A DNA stretch of 64,000 nucleotides. It comes from Phoebastria nigripes (taxonomy: Eukaryota > Chordata > Aves > Procellariiformes > Diomedeidae). Position 1 is the stretch's first letter, and every line of letters starts with the position of its first letter. The notes beneath the pieces were generated by a model, which saw only the letters and a program-made list of their open reading frames with translations, was not told the origin of the DNA and did not search any database. Positions 24,625 to 37,150 of the stretch are shown here, in pieces. The stretch spans positions 2,722,381 through 2,786,380 of the forward strand of contig JAYKAV010002977.1 of NCBI GenBank assembly GCA_035582835.1, in the 5' to 3' direction. The position numbers were made by a program, and so were the translations under genes.

Positions 24625-24628
24625 TAAA
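24623..24628 (+). terminator. SENP5: AATAAA overlapping the SENP5 stop codon
   Basis: The stop TAA and the next bases form TAATAAA, so a canonical poly(A) hexamer begins inside the stop codon. Use would give an mRNA with almost no 3' UTR. A GT-rich stretch lies near 24663-24685 (GTTGCAGCTGGTGTTTGTG), somewhat far but possible. Probably a weak or unused site. Confidence 0.35.
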
Positions 24629-25195
24629 ATGCAGCCAACCTAATTTCTCTGGCATTTCTGACAAGTTGCAGCTGGTGTTTGTGTACTTGAATTTCTGAAA
24701 ACTTCCGTGAATTTTGAGCGATTCTCAGCTGAGTGGTGTGGCCACTGTTGTTACCTCAATTTTTTGACAAGCTCTTTAACTGGCAGAACATAACAGAGCT
24801 GCCGTAAAATATTCCTTATGTCAGTTTGGTTCTCTTATGTTCTTTCCTGTATTTAATATTTATTATCTCAGCATGCATATAGGCAAAGCATGCAACTAAA
24901 ACCATAAAACTGTAGATTTGGTGCACCTTTGAGATGTAGCTAGAAATGACAAATACAGGTGATTTTTGTCTGGAAACATAAAGATGCATGATATGTTTTC
25001 TGATGCAATAATGCTTTGAATGTATCAAAAAAAAAAAAAAAAATTAATGCCATAAAAAGAACAGCTAGAACCTATTTGATAGTTCCATTGTCCCTGTTGT
25101 GGCTGTATAATACTGAATTACCACTTTTTAGAGTGGCTAAACTCATCTACAGATTTAATTTGTGGAGACCCCTTTTTTAAATAGTTCAAGTTGCT

Positions 25196-25201
25196 AATAA
25201 A
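25196..25201 (+). terminator. SENP5: Candidate SENP5 poly(A) signal
   Basis: AATAAA followed at once by a T/G-rich stretch (GTTTGTTCTGTT), a good context. A second AATAAA at 25274-25279 is an alternative. Confidence 0.5.
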
Positions 25202-25273
25202 GTTTGTTCTGTTAAAATTTATCCAGCTGTCATTATCAGCTTGTCCCTATAGATAAAAAGCAGCCTTTGCACA

Positions 25274-25279
25274 AATAAA
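25274..25279 (+). terminator. SENP5: Second candidate SENP5 poly(A) signal
   Basis: AATAAA with a downstream TTGTCTGTATAAT and a GT stretch near 25313-25320. It could be used instead of, or together with, the signal at 25196. Confidence 0.4.
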
Positions 25280-28200
25280 GCTTCGGCACTTGTCTGTATA
25301 ATAAAAAGTACAAAGGTGTTCAGTCAGTCAGATTGATGGTGTGTTCCTATATGCTGCAGAAGTCTTCATGATGTGTGTATTAAGGAGAATTATAAACCTG
25401 GCCCTGAAGAGTCTCAGCTTAGATACTAAGATAAACTCCTTGGCTGTAACTGTTTAAATCTCAGATGGCTTTGACTCATTTTTCAGTTCCACAATATGCA
25501 GTGAAATGTACCATTTTGGCATCTCTCCCTTCAGCTCTGTCTTCAAATGAACTCCCTTCAAGCTTGTCGTGTTTAACCTCCCATTGGCTTTTGCCTTTGT
25601 TCAAATATAAATTAATTCATTTCTGCTGCATCTGCTGTTTGATTGTCTCAAACATCCCTAGATTTGTTTGCGTTCAGTAGTACCAATGGGTCTGGTTGGG
25701 AATAATAGCACTTGTGGTGGGTGCTGTACAAACACAAGAANATTATGTCATTCTGCTCCAGAGGGGTGGGAGGCTGTGAGTCCAGCGCTAAACTTTGCCA
25801 TGTTGTTGCACTGGACCAGGATAATTGAGAGCAGTGAATCTTGAGACTTCTGGTTTTTTGCCTTGATCTGTAAACTATGATGTGTTCCTTGCTGAAGAGA
25901 GCTAGTTTTGTTTGAAGAGACTGCTGTACAGGACTGCTACGCCAGCAAATGTCTTCGCTGTGTTTTTCTGCCAGATAAAGGAATGAGCCCAGAGGAAAAC
26001 TATTTTTGATGCTAAACATCATCTGTTGCACAGCTTCACTTTGTGTCTGTCCATAGCCCTGACTTCTGATGGAGGAAGACCACTTTGAGTTCCCTGTCTT
26101 GCCAATTAGTTCAGGCTTGAGCTAAACCAGGTGCAAATCCCTCCTAGATTATGGGAGGGAGCAGGGAGAAATGAGGGAGTGCCAAGCGCAGTCAGGCTGG
26201 GAGATGGAAGCATGTGCACGCTGTGTTGTGCTAGAGAAGGAGGTCCTGCAGTATCCTTGTGTGTTCCCACTTCCCCTTGTTGGCAGCTGGCAAGGACTGG
26301 CTTAATTTAGCGAGATAAGGAAGGTCTTAAGCACTTGGTTAGATAATTTAAATGAGGAACTTACTGAATCAGAAAGAACCTTAAGACCCAGACTGGCTAA
26401 ACATACATTTGCCCGTCGTATGGTGCAGAGCACCCCGTGGCACATGGTTTCTTAGTGTTTCCCTGAAGTGTTACTGATACAAGCAGCAGCAAACTCCTTG
26501 CGGCGAGTGACTGCGAGCAGTGGAGAGTGACTTCCATGAAAATTGAAACTTGGGATGTGGTTTCTCATGTGCTAGGGTAGAACATGTAAACCAGTGCTAC
26601 CATTCTTGTCTTCTCGCTGCACTTCTATCGCATGAATGGTACAAATACTTAATGCTGCCATGTGGTAGGACCAGCTGAACTGATCCAGCTTAAAACTAAC
26701 CCAGGCAAGAGGCTGCTCTTAACCCAGAGGACAGAGGAGGTCTCGCCTCAATGTAACTTGTCACTGAATGTGTATACCAGCATGAACGAAGAGGGAGAAT
26801 TGGGTGGCCAGGAGGAGACATGAAAGCTGTGCCAGCTTTGGATGCATGCAAGTGAAGCTATATCCTCAAGCAAGACTCCCTGCAGTAAAGGGAGTGAAAT
26901 ACAGAAAGGGAACTGTATAAGCAAGCTGCATTTATTTTCAGAACTTAAGCTATTTGGTAAGGAAGCTTGAAAGATATGCTGTGACAGTGTACCAGCCTGG
27001 GAGACTCAGTGCCTCCAAGGAAGACCCTTATTTGTTGTGCAAGTTGCCTCATTGATGGATATTTTTCATTGCATGGGAATGTGTTGGAGCACTGGACCAC
27101 AGGTAGTCCTTTCCTGAAACTTGGTGCCTCCTATTGGTTGGTAGGAATCCATCTTCCTCTGTAAGAGAGGTTGGGCAGAGTCTTTAATCATGATCCCTTT
27201 ATCAATGGCACCAGTAAAAGGCCAGTATTTCTGTGAACTTTGTGTTTAACGGGAACATGGATGCTTTGGAGCAAGTGCATGTGTGTACCAGATCATTTGA
27301 GGGGAGGGGGGCTTGCATTTGAATCTGCTGCCTTGTGAACTGGGGAACAGGGTGGGGAAAGATGCATGTTGGAAAGTACTACTTATGTGCTTTCTTGTCA
27401 TCTAGAGGTTTGCTGACAAGTGTTCCAGTTGGTTATGGGGCAGTACAGAGGAGTTGCACTTGAGTCTCCAGCTGTGAACACACCAGTGAGAGGCCTCTGA
27501 AAAAAAAGGAGGGGAAATTGAAAACAGAGCTAATGTAAGCAAAGTATGTTGGTGCAGGGTTGAAATTAATCACAGGCAGTCAGAATCTCAGGCTCTGTAA
27601 TGGTGTATCCTGTGAAACTGGACTAATTAACTCCTCCTTGAGAATGTCTTTGATGCCTTAAAGGAGATAGACTCCATAATCTGCAGTCATTTTACCGGTT
27701 CTTAAAACATTCAGAACTATGTAGAGTGTTTTTATTATGAGAGGCACATTTATGTGGATGTAGTTATGGCTGTTAGCAGTTCCATTAATGTGATCTTCAG
27801 AATTTCATAAATCACTCTGAACTGGTTTGGCTGATGCTTGAATTTCACGACTTGTTCCAAAGAGATTGTCTTGCTGTGCTGATTTATACAAACAGTCCCA
27901 GAACTGGTGAAGCCTCCATCTCATGCGCAACAAATTTAAGCTACCGGAATTGTAATAAACCTTAAACACAATTGGAAATAAATTATTAGTTTCCATTTTG
28001 TTTGCTTTAATCTATAGTTTAAAATGACTGTGCAGCTGATATAAATAAAAAAATGCAAAATGTGGCCTTGATTCTGCAAGGTAAGTAGAGAAATGCCTAT
28101 TGCTGAGCTGTTAGATACTTGCAGAATGGAGGCTGGACCTTTGTGCTATCTAATGTGCTGTTGCTCCGTTCTTACCTGGCCCTCTGGAGTGTGAAGGTGA

Positions 28201-31200
28201 TATTTTGAATGTTTCACTTGCACTGATTACCGAGCCAGACAGGCTTGCAAAGAGTTGCTGGCTTGTGTTGAATCTCTAGCGTAATGCTTAACCTATCTTT
28301 ACTTTCTCAGAGTTTTGATTGGCATTATCTACTGTAGCATTTATTCAAGCCAATGTGAAAATTTAAACCTTGGGAAGTAATGTAGACTTAACTCCACCGA
28401 GCAACGACTGTGTTTTGTGGGTGTGTTCTTGCATCGAATGAAGCCCATGTTCCTGTGAAGTAATAAAATTGAGTTTTACCATAAACCCTATTTTCTTTCA
28501 GCGGTTTGGTTTCATTTTAATTTTAAAAGCAACTAATGTGATGGTTGAGGGAATGTTTGTAGCAGCTTGTTTTGGGATCTATGTTATTAGGAGAAGCCTC
28601 TCCAGTTGATTAGTTCAATAACTCTGAACTGTACGCTAATGATGCTCTCTGTTCCATAGCACTGCAGTGATATAACTTACTGTGGTTTGAGGTCTGACAA
28701 CATACAAGATTGGAGATGTCACATATTGCATAAATAAGGGTGGAAATCTTGTGTTAGACACTTTCTACTAAGGTGGCATTTAAAAAACACACATCTGTCA
28801 ACAGGTGGGACGTAAATTGCTTTTCTAGATCAAACTAAATTAATGCCCTTCTTGTATTGCTTGTTGATTTAGCTATGTAACTATAGAGTTAAATCTTCTC
28901 TTTGCTGAATTTTACAAAGCCGTACAGCTTGTGAATTTGTGATAATGGGGGGAATGAAGGCTTAGCGAATGTCTCTTTAAGCTATTAATCATGAGACTGG
29001 CAACATCATTGTCTTTATTACATTCATAATTTAAAAATCCTATCATGGAGGAGGAAACATGGATGCTTGTTAAATATATTCTTTCAGTGCAAAGTGCTAA
29101 GAAATCAGATCGTTAAAGTACAGAATCATAAGAGACACTAGAGCCTTGCCAGGAACAATAATTACTATTTATATGTAATAGGCATTGGGAGGGAAAGAGA
29201 TGAGTCTGGCTTGCTTGTGCCTGAACTTAATAGATTTTATGAGTAACCAACTAGAAGGATTTGAGGATTGAATTTCATTTTCAGAGCATGTAATATTACA
29301 AACCATAGAGCTAAAAACTGTTGCAAACTGAGTGAAATATCTTGAGAAATCAACTGGTTTGTTGTCTCTCAACACAAGTAAGCAGAACATGTGCAAAGCA
29401 GCTCCTGCTCCTGCCTGAAATTCTGATGAATTCTTATTCTTAATTTTTGTGTTTGATTTCAGCTTTTCTGGTAACTCCTCTCTTCTAACGCAGCACTTTC
29501 TTGAGGTTGCAGACCTTACCTAATGCTTGGGTTACCTGGGGCTCTTTACTTTGAGAAGTGGCTGAGAGGAGAAGGGATCAAAAATCCTTTGGGTATCTGT
29601 TTGCACTACCTTGTGATAAATGTGTCGTGGGAGGAAGGGCAGGGGAGAAACTGAGCTTTAAATAAGATGTATTTAACTGGATAATGTGGGTCAGGTCATG
29701 TTTATGGTACATGAGCTTGATATAGACAAGGAGCCATCTTGTTTATGAAAACCTTTGGGATGAGTGGGAGAGAAATGTGGGGAAGAGATGCCTTCTGCAG
29801 GGACAATTGCTCTGCTGTGCACATAGGGACGCTATGTCTCGCTTGAAGCNCGTGCATTTTAGATCAACTTAATGCAGGCAGCAACTGCAGCAAAGGAAGA
29901 AACTCCCTCCGCAGCATTCAACTGAACATCACGTTTGTTTAGGACAGTCGTGGCTTGACAATTTATCCTCAGCATCTCTGACAGCTCCAGCCTATTGAAA
30001 AGCAGACAAGCGTGCTTCTGCTCTGCTGCAAACACCAGGGCTGCCTGAAGGCTCTTACAGATTAAGTCGATTCCAGCTCACCTTTCAGTTCCTGGCTTCT
30101 TTGGGGTTTCAGGGTTGAGAGTTTTTTGTTTTTAAAGAACGCTGAGGTACAGAGAAGTTTTAAGGTGTATCTTCAATAAGTATATTCCCTTCTCATTCAG
30201 GAAACTTGTCTTTGGAGATCTGCTTTCAGTTTTGCATACTGAAATGCTTCTGTTTCTCACGCAATTAGTACAAGGCGGCAATCTTAAAATGCTGCTATTA
30301 ATGGGCAGAAAGAGACTTCAGGGCTTAATTTTTGGCAGGGTTTTTTTTGTCCTCTGGTGGATCACGCTTCAGATGAATGTTTTTTTCCTTTAGAACATAA
30401 ATATAGCTAAAAGATGCTGAAAAACTTTAGGCTAATGAAATGCAGTGCCTTAAATTTATGTCCACTTAGGATTCTTGTAGACAGTTGATTGTCCCCAGGC
30501 AGGATGCCCAGTCTTTAGAAGGGACCGGGATGTACGCTGAGAGGATCAGTGCTATTTAGAAAACAGGGAGTGTACAGGTTCAGTTCCCAAAATCACTATT
30601 TGATCATTTTACCACAACATACATTAGAAACCGAGCAGTTAGGTCCTGGTGAAATTCTTGGCAGGGCTGTGTAGCTCGTGTGGCTGTGGGGGTACCCCTG
30701 GGTGCAGCTGGAGTCAGACAGTTCTTCCCGGGGTACTTTTTGACCACCAGATGTCACGCAAGGACCATCGGAACAGCGTCTGCCGCTGCGTGCTCCAGCT
30801 GCCTGCTCATGGATTGACCAAGCCATCATGTCTTCTGGTTGCGTGTCGCCTGCCACGTCGGTTGTTGTCTTCTCACACATTTCTCAGCAAAGTCTGCACC
30901 GCACTTGCAAAAAGAATGTGTATGTTAAACCAAACGCGCCGCCCCCTCCTTCCACCCAGCATCAAATCCACTGAAAATCCCTCTGTATCAAACATGTAAG
31001 TGTTTGGCTCCGGCACGATTACTCCGGAGTCCCATCAATTTTACAAATTGGCCGAAACATTTTTTGGTAGAGAAGTCTTGCATACCAGAATTCTTGAGTC
31101 TGATCAAACTGCTGCCCTACTATAGATCATGACTGTTATTTTTATAACTCTGTATTACCATGGCAAATGCTGGGGAGGGGAGAAACCACATCAGTAGCAA

Positions 31201-32486
31201 CTTTTGTCTGATTTGTGGTTGTATGCTTATAACTTGACATGGTTTTGCAAATAACTAAACAAAACCAGGAATTCGTTTGGGGGGGGAAAAAACCCAAAAC
31301 TCAAAAAAACTGCTGCATCAAATATCTTGTGTGGAGAGTCTGACTTGCTCACAATTTGGATCTTTTGATGGAAAATGGTTCAGAGCAGGAATGGGAACCG
31401 GTTGCCCTCTGTTAGGCAGTCGGGGCTGTGCTGTGGCTGTCAGCCACTGCCTAATGCTGTGACAGCCTCTGGGCCGAATTTTTTGGAATTTTTATTTAAT
31501 TGCTAGTGTCTGCTCAGGCTTTATCCTAAATTTAGTAATGTTCAGTGCTGCTTTTTCTCTGAAATACCTTTATAAATTCCCATATAATCTGATCTCTAAT
31601 TTTAAAGCCATCTGTCATTTTTGAGCTGTATATTTTCCAGCTTTAATGTCTTGTTGAAGGAAAATTTAAATTCAAGGCCTACTGAAAATGCATTTTTCTT
31701 TAAATTATTCATCGGTTAAAATGTCTTTGAACTTGTGCTTGTGTAGCTGGGGGGCAGATGGTGGGATGGGATACCTGGTTAGTCCTTGCACTGATGCCAT
31801 ATACATGCACTGCTCGGCTTGGCTGCCGAGCCCTGCGGCAGAAGTGGGAGCTTGCTGCATCGACACCCCACCCTGGGACCAACCTTGAGAGGTGTCCCCT
31901 GTCTGTCACATGCTGTCCTGTTCACTAGATGGCATTGCTTCCTAGTCTAAAAGCTTCTAAATACTTCGTTAATTATGCTAATCCACACGGTGGATGGAAA
32001 GTGAACTGCACTGCGATAGCTTTGTCCTTGTATCCTTTTTATTTCTTCTACTTTGCTGATGGGATTTCTTGGGTTGACAGACCTGCAGCATCCTCATCCC
32101 AGTTGGTGAAGTTCTGGGTCTAGGGAAGGCTTTGGCTTCGAAAACTTCAGAGAGCCCGTTGGGAAAATGTTGCGCATACAGCTCCATGGTCCCAAATCCA
32201 TCAAAGTCATTGCCCTCCTCAAGTTATTAACCTGGTTTATCATCTTTACTAAAAAATGTTAATGTACTTGCTGTGTGGGGTAGCTGGAGCAGGGTTGGTG
32301 AAGTCTTGCCTGTCCTAGAGTGGGAGCTAAGTGTGTTGACGTGGGGATCCTTTCCAACATCTGACCAACCACGGAGGCAGTAGGAGAGCAAGGTGCTCTG
32401 GACAGTAGTGAGCTACTGCCCATCACTTGGGTGTTTTGTTCGGAAATTTGTTCATTTGTTTCCCACGTAGCCCTGTTATTTTACGT

Positions 32487-32540
32487 TCTTCTGCCCTTCC
32501 CTGCCTTCCTCCTTCCCTCCCTCCTCCTCTTCCTCCTCTT
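32487..32540 (+). repeat. Pyrimidine-rich tract
   Basis: A C/T-only stretch over most of its length, rich in CTT and CCT triplets, directly upstream of an AT-rich block. Likely a simple low-complexity repeat. Confidence 0.7.
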
Positions 32541-34784
32541 AGCATTAATGATCAGATCAGTCAATTAAGGGCTGAAACACGGTGCATTTAAGATGCCTGT
32601 CTGTTGCCACTGGGAATTAATTGGAGCCTTTGGTAGGCTTTAAAATGAGGAGAGAAATTTTGGCTTTACAGGCTCAGTTTAGTACCAGGAATACTTGGTT
32701 TGTCCATGGGATGCATCAAGAAGGAAGACAGCAAGGTCTCTGTAAGGTGTAGCTCTCACCTCCGTAGGTGCGAGACCCTGGGTGTGTGAAGTCGCAGGAA
32801 CCTGCCAGGCTGAGAACTGCCGAACCCGCTGGAGGCGACAGATACAAAGCGCGGCTGAGAGTAGGGTGCTGCCCTCCGAGGAAGGTGGTAGTGCCACTTC
32901 CCAGCCGTTGTGTAAGTACCTTCCAGCCCTAAATTTCAAGAGTACTTCTCAGCTTGCAATATTGATGCTCTCTTCCCTTTGCAAACCGTGGAGGTGTAAC
33001 ATCTGAGTTTAGACCTCCTGATGCAGCTCAGTTCTGAGCTGGGCAGGACAGTCGTGTCTCACCTCATGCTGGAGCCACACTGGGCTCAAGCATACCCTCG
33101 CTTTGCTCTGATGAAAAGACAAGACGAAGTAGTTTTTGAACATGACTCTTCATGAACGAGCAAGATAAAAATAAACGTAAATTGAAGATCCTGTTTCTCA
33201 TGTGTGTTTTATTAAAAACTACAGAGTTGTTCATTCTTGCTGTGTAGTTTAATTGCTAAAACATGATTTGTAACCAAATATAACTGTTTGCATTAAATAT
33301 GGCACTACTTCTTACTAGGGAGGATGATATGGGAAAGGAATGCTCATTTAAACAATTACATAGTTCAATTTTTGTATTCAAAACCTTAGCTTTTTCACTT
33401 TTAAAAAAAGTGAACATAACCTTTAGATGTTTTTTAACTTTAATTTTGTTGAACTGCACTTGGATGAAGAATGGTATGCAATTAAAATAAACAATATACT
33501 TTTAAAACTGGTTAAATACAGAAATGAAGCTTGTCAAACCATGTTTTGCATTTCTAAGTGATTGAGTAAAAGGTAGTGACTGTGACAGATTCTGGTCACA
33601 ACACGAGAAGGATGCCTTTCAGGTGTCCAGGGCCTCTGTAGCCATAGAGAGGATTTCCAAAAGTCACTTATGAGAGACCGAGGGCTTACATTTACTGGTT
33701 TAGTACCTACAGCTTTTTTAAATGGTTCGTGTGGCTTTTTTCCCTCTGAAATTCTAGAATTTGTAGCTCTTATCCTTCCATAGTGGACTCAAATTTGCTG
33801 GGTGAGCAAGGATGGGAAGACTCCCTGGTTTCCCAGTTCCTTCTGAGCTGGGCTGGGTGAAGATCACCTTGCCCTACACTTGGTAGCTGGACTGGAAACT
33901 GGAGGCATCAGGAGATGAGCTTTCTGTGTGACAAAATGTGCGGATATTTACACTGAAGTATATAAATGCATCCTTTGTTCCAGTCTAAAGACTGACATGA
34001 TGTTTTAGTGTGGGACACAACGCACTTAGTAACCAAAGTGTTAGCTATATTCTAAAGTTAAGGATGCTGCTTTCTGGTTTTGTAACCCATTAAAAATCCC
34101 ACATCCTTGAAACCGGGATGACTGAGGAGCGAAGGCAGCATATCTCTATTTAGGTAATAGGTTACACTTAAGTTTTTGCCTTGGTACGTGCTGTTGCATT
34201 CAACTTTAGGAACAGGTTATTTTTTAGAAATGACACGTGAATGTTTGACTCAAATCACCTGAAGTTAGCGGTTTTTCAAAATCTAGTTCTCAGTGACCTG
34301 AGAGAAGACAGTGAAGGCTGCAAGTTGGTTGCTGTCGTGCTATACGTGGCACGGTTCCCGACACGACCTCGTTTCTCTCTTGCCCTCAGCTGAAGGTTTA
34401 AACGTTTGCTGGCTGAAGCTCAGTGTCGACTAGAGAGCCAGTGTATCGTGGCAGTCCTAGAGTGCAGGAAAAGGCCTTTTCAAACCTCTTCTCTGAGGTT
34501 TCCCAGGGTCTTCAAGAGCCAGTCGTATGTCCACATCTTTAATTCCTAAGGACCCCTCTTGTGAGAGCTAGATATAAGCTGTTTCAGAGATGTGTCTAAA
34601 AATCAATAGTCCTGGAAAAGAGTAAACAAGTTCCCTCTGATTTGAGACGAACGTCTCCAAGAGCCTGCGAATGGCTCTGGGGAGGACCATCAAAACCATC
34701 CTCAGCCCCACCCCAGTGCCAGAGTTTTCATCTGGGGAAAAAGAACAATTACATTTAATTTGAAATGCTCTGAGGAAGGGTTAA

Positions 34785-34820
34785 TTCTTATTAGAATTAG
34801 AATTAAAATTAGAATTTTTT
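34785..34820 (+). repeat. Short TTAGAA tandem repeat
   Basis: Four to five near-perfect copies of a six-base unit of the TTAGAA/TTAAAA type, ending in a T run. A minor AT-rich microsatellite. Confidence 0.6.
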
Positions 34821-36959
34821 TAGAGTCAGTGGAAAGCCTTGTATAGTTTCAAGCTTATCTAAACAAAAATGTTGAGTTTGGTCAGGTGTCTCCAAAGCCA
34901 TGCTTCTGAAAGCTCATTCGACAAAATTCTTAAAGATTTTATTTCTGTCCCAAAGGTGAAAGAAAACAACTTGAAAATGTCAGAAATGCTGTTACCTGGC
35001 GAGCTCTCTTTTTTTCTAAGGTCAAGAAAAAATGATGGATATTGTAACAAGGGTTTGTGCTGTTACCTTTTAAAATATATATGTGATGCTCAAGTTCATA
35101 AACGTAGCGCGTGCCTTTCAGAAGCTAAAAAATAGCAGGGGAAAGCAGGAGTCCTTGGTCTGTTCCTCCTTCTTTCTTCTGAAATCAATTTTTGTTCGAA
35201 GTTCTTCTGGTGTAAATAATTTTAATGAAAAGGAGAAAATTGCTAGGTGGAGTTTATCATCTGGAATATATAGGCTTAGATGGTTTCTTGAAATACAGAA
35301 GATAGGTGAGCAGAGCTCTGAGTGCCCTGGAGAAATAGTACCAAACCCTTTAAAAAGAAAATTTAAAAAAAAAAAAAAACCCCAAAACAAACAGTTGTCA
35401 TCCTGCAAGTAGGCTGACCTGGTGCAACTCCAAGTGAGAGGGTTGGGGCTGTTGCGGTTCAGACATCGCACAGCCAGGTTGTACCCAAGTGTTCGATAGC
35501 TGTTGCAGCTGAACCGCAGGAAGGCGCAGGCGTGAGGCTGCAGCTGTGCCCTCCGGCCGTGGGAGATGCTGCAGGGGCCAGGCCCCTTTCTTGCAGCCGA
35601 GAGCGGGTGAGAAGGCTTAATCCTCCCCACTTCATTTTCTCAAAACTGTGATCCCAAGAGATGGGGGAAGCACATGTTTGTGGAGGGGAGGGGGAAGAAG
35701 GGGACTTGAGCAAGGTCACGATCCATGCCATGGGGATGTCCAAATATCACAGGTCCTGCTCAGCAGAGTATTTGTGTTTGGCTGTAAATTAATCCGATTC
35801 CTTGCTTGGATCAGGTCGCCTGTTCAAAGGAATTTCTTCTATAAAGCTTCTTTCTAATGGGGCTGTGTGAAATAGTGCTTTTGGTGATTTCAGGGTGATA
35901 CATCCAAACTCCTGCCCTAACCAGCAGGGACCGAGTTGGTTGTCAGACATGGTGTCTCTGGGAGAAAGGGTTCTTGGGAAAGCGAGGATGCTGAGCCTGT
36001 AACGTTATTACTGTTGCCTGCCCTCCTGGGCAGGGGCGGATGATCCTGTCCCAGCCCCAGGACTGGGTGAAATTAGAGACAGCTTTTCTTCTCTTAACTC
36101 ATAAGTTAACAGCACCTGATGGTATCATCTGCTGGCAAGACTGGAGCTGCTGTGAGTCTGGACAGAGGTGTGAACATCCAGCTTTGGTCCAGCTCCTCCC
36201 TTGGTGACAACGGGAACTTGGGTGCTTGTCCTGTGAGGACCAGGCTGCTCCTGCCCCCTCTTTGCCTTCTCTCTTGTGCTCACGCTTGCTCTGTGCTCCT
36301 GTTTTCTTCCTTCTCTGCAGCTCTGATAAACATATATAGGCTTGAAGGAAAACCAGAGAGAAGAGGAAATGCTTGAGTTAGGTAGGGACCACCTAGGTCC
36401 CAGCCCGTCTCCTTCCAGGAGAGGGTTGCACGCAGGAATATGTGTGGCTGCAGAGCTTTTGTGCTGTCAAAAAGCTCTTTGTGCTTTTGGTCTTTACTGC
36501 TGGGGCATCCTCTGAGGTGGTGGTTCAAAATTCAGCTTGTGTGTCTCTTGGCCCCCTCACCTTCATCATGGTCCCATAGAGCATCCTCACCCTCCTGCTC
36601 CTCCATGTCCAGCCTTTCAGGGGCTGGTGCAGATCCAGCTCCCAGCCCTGGTCATTGCCCCAAGTCGTTTGAATTACCCTGCTCTGATCCTCTCCCTGGT
36701 CACCTCCGTGTGGTTTTGGCACAATGCTGCCCAGGACTGCGGTGATGAGCCTATTCTCGGTCACGTTTCTGCTTGTGCCTCTGCCGTCAGCGTGGCAGTG
36801 ACCATCCCCAAGGCCTTGCGGCAGCACACAGGAACCTCTTTGCTGACTCCAGCGGGCGTTAGAGGGGGTCCGTAATGCTTTGCAGACCAATTTTCTCTCT
36901 GTTATTGTTTTAAACTCCCTGTTAGCCATTCCTGCTTCCCAGGTTTCCGCGTGTTTCAA

Positions 36960-37150
36960 ATTATTTTCCCCAGAGGCATCGACGGCATTTTTCCAAATTG
37001 AATCTCATTTATTTTCTACCCAGGTTTCCAATCTCTCTGGGGCCCTTTGTATTATTTCTCAGTCCGCACTGCCATGTACAATATATCCTAATTTAGTATC
37101 GTCTGTGAATTATATTACCATGCCCTTTAGTTCCTCTTCTATTTAATGAA
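36960..37150 (-). mobile_element. Decayed CR1/L3-type LINE, reverse-transcriptase fragment
   Basis: Read on the minus strand, bases 37109-37086 encode FTDDTKLG, matching the F-A-D-D-T-K-L-G catalytic motif of CR1/L3 reverse transcriptases. Exactly 17 codons further in the same frame comes RLETWVENK, matching the RLEKW motif of the family at its usual distance, preceded by EIIQR as in the family. A stop codon lies between them. Just after, a one-base shift restores MRFN, again as in CR1/L3 elements. The fragment is short, broken and has no ends or 3' repeat, so it is an old dead insertion. The family name is from known motif order; the exact subfamily cannot be set here. Confidence 0.75.

Larger units (their letters stand above)
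24625..25300 (+). other. SENP5: SENP5 3' UTR
   Basis: AT-rich sequence after the stop codon, with several AATAAA hexamers and a 17-base A run (25027-25043). The likeliest ends are just after the hexamers at 25196 or 25274. Mammalian SENP5 may use longer forms, so the exact end is uncertain. Confidence 0.6.
25301..36959. other. Gene-free stretch downstream of SENP5
   Basis: About 11.7 kb in which I recognise no coding exon, RNA gene or young mobile element on either strand. Base composition is AT-rich at first and becomes more GC-rich from about 35 kb. In mammals NCBP2 lies next to SENP5 tail to tail. I looked for its RNP motif exons on the minus strand and did not find them, but short exons could be missed by eye. 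Confidence 0.5.

Noticed and set aside
36525..36959. Minus-strand frame of 144 codons next to the LINE fragment
   Set aside because: Its start overlaps the decayed LINE but the rest shows no LINE or other protein motif that I can defend.
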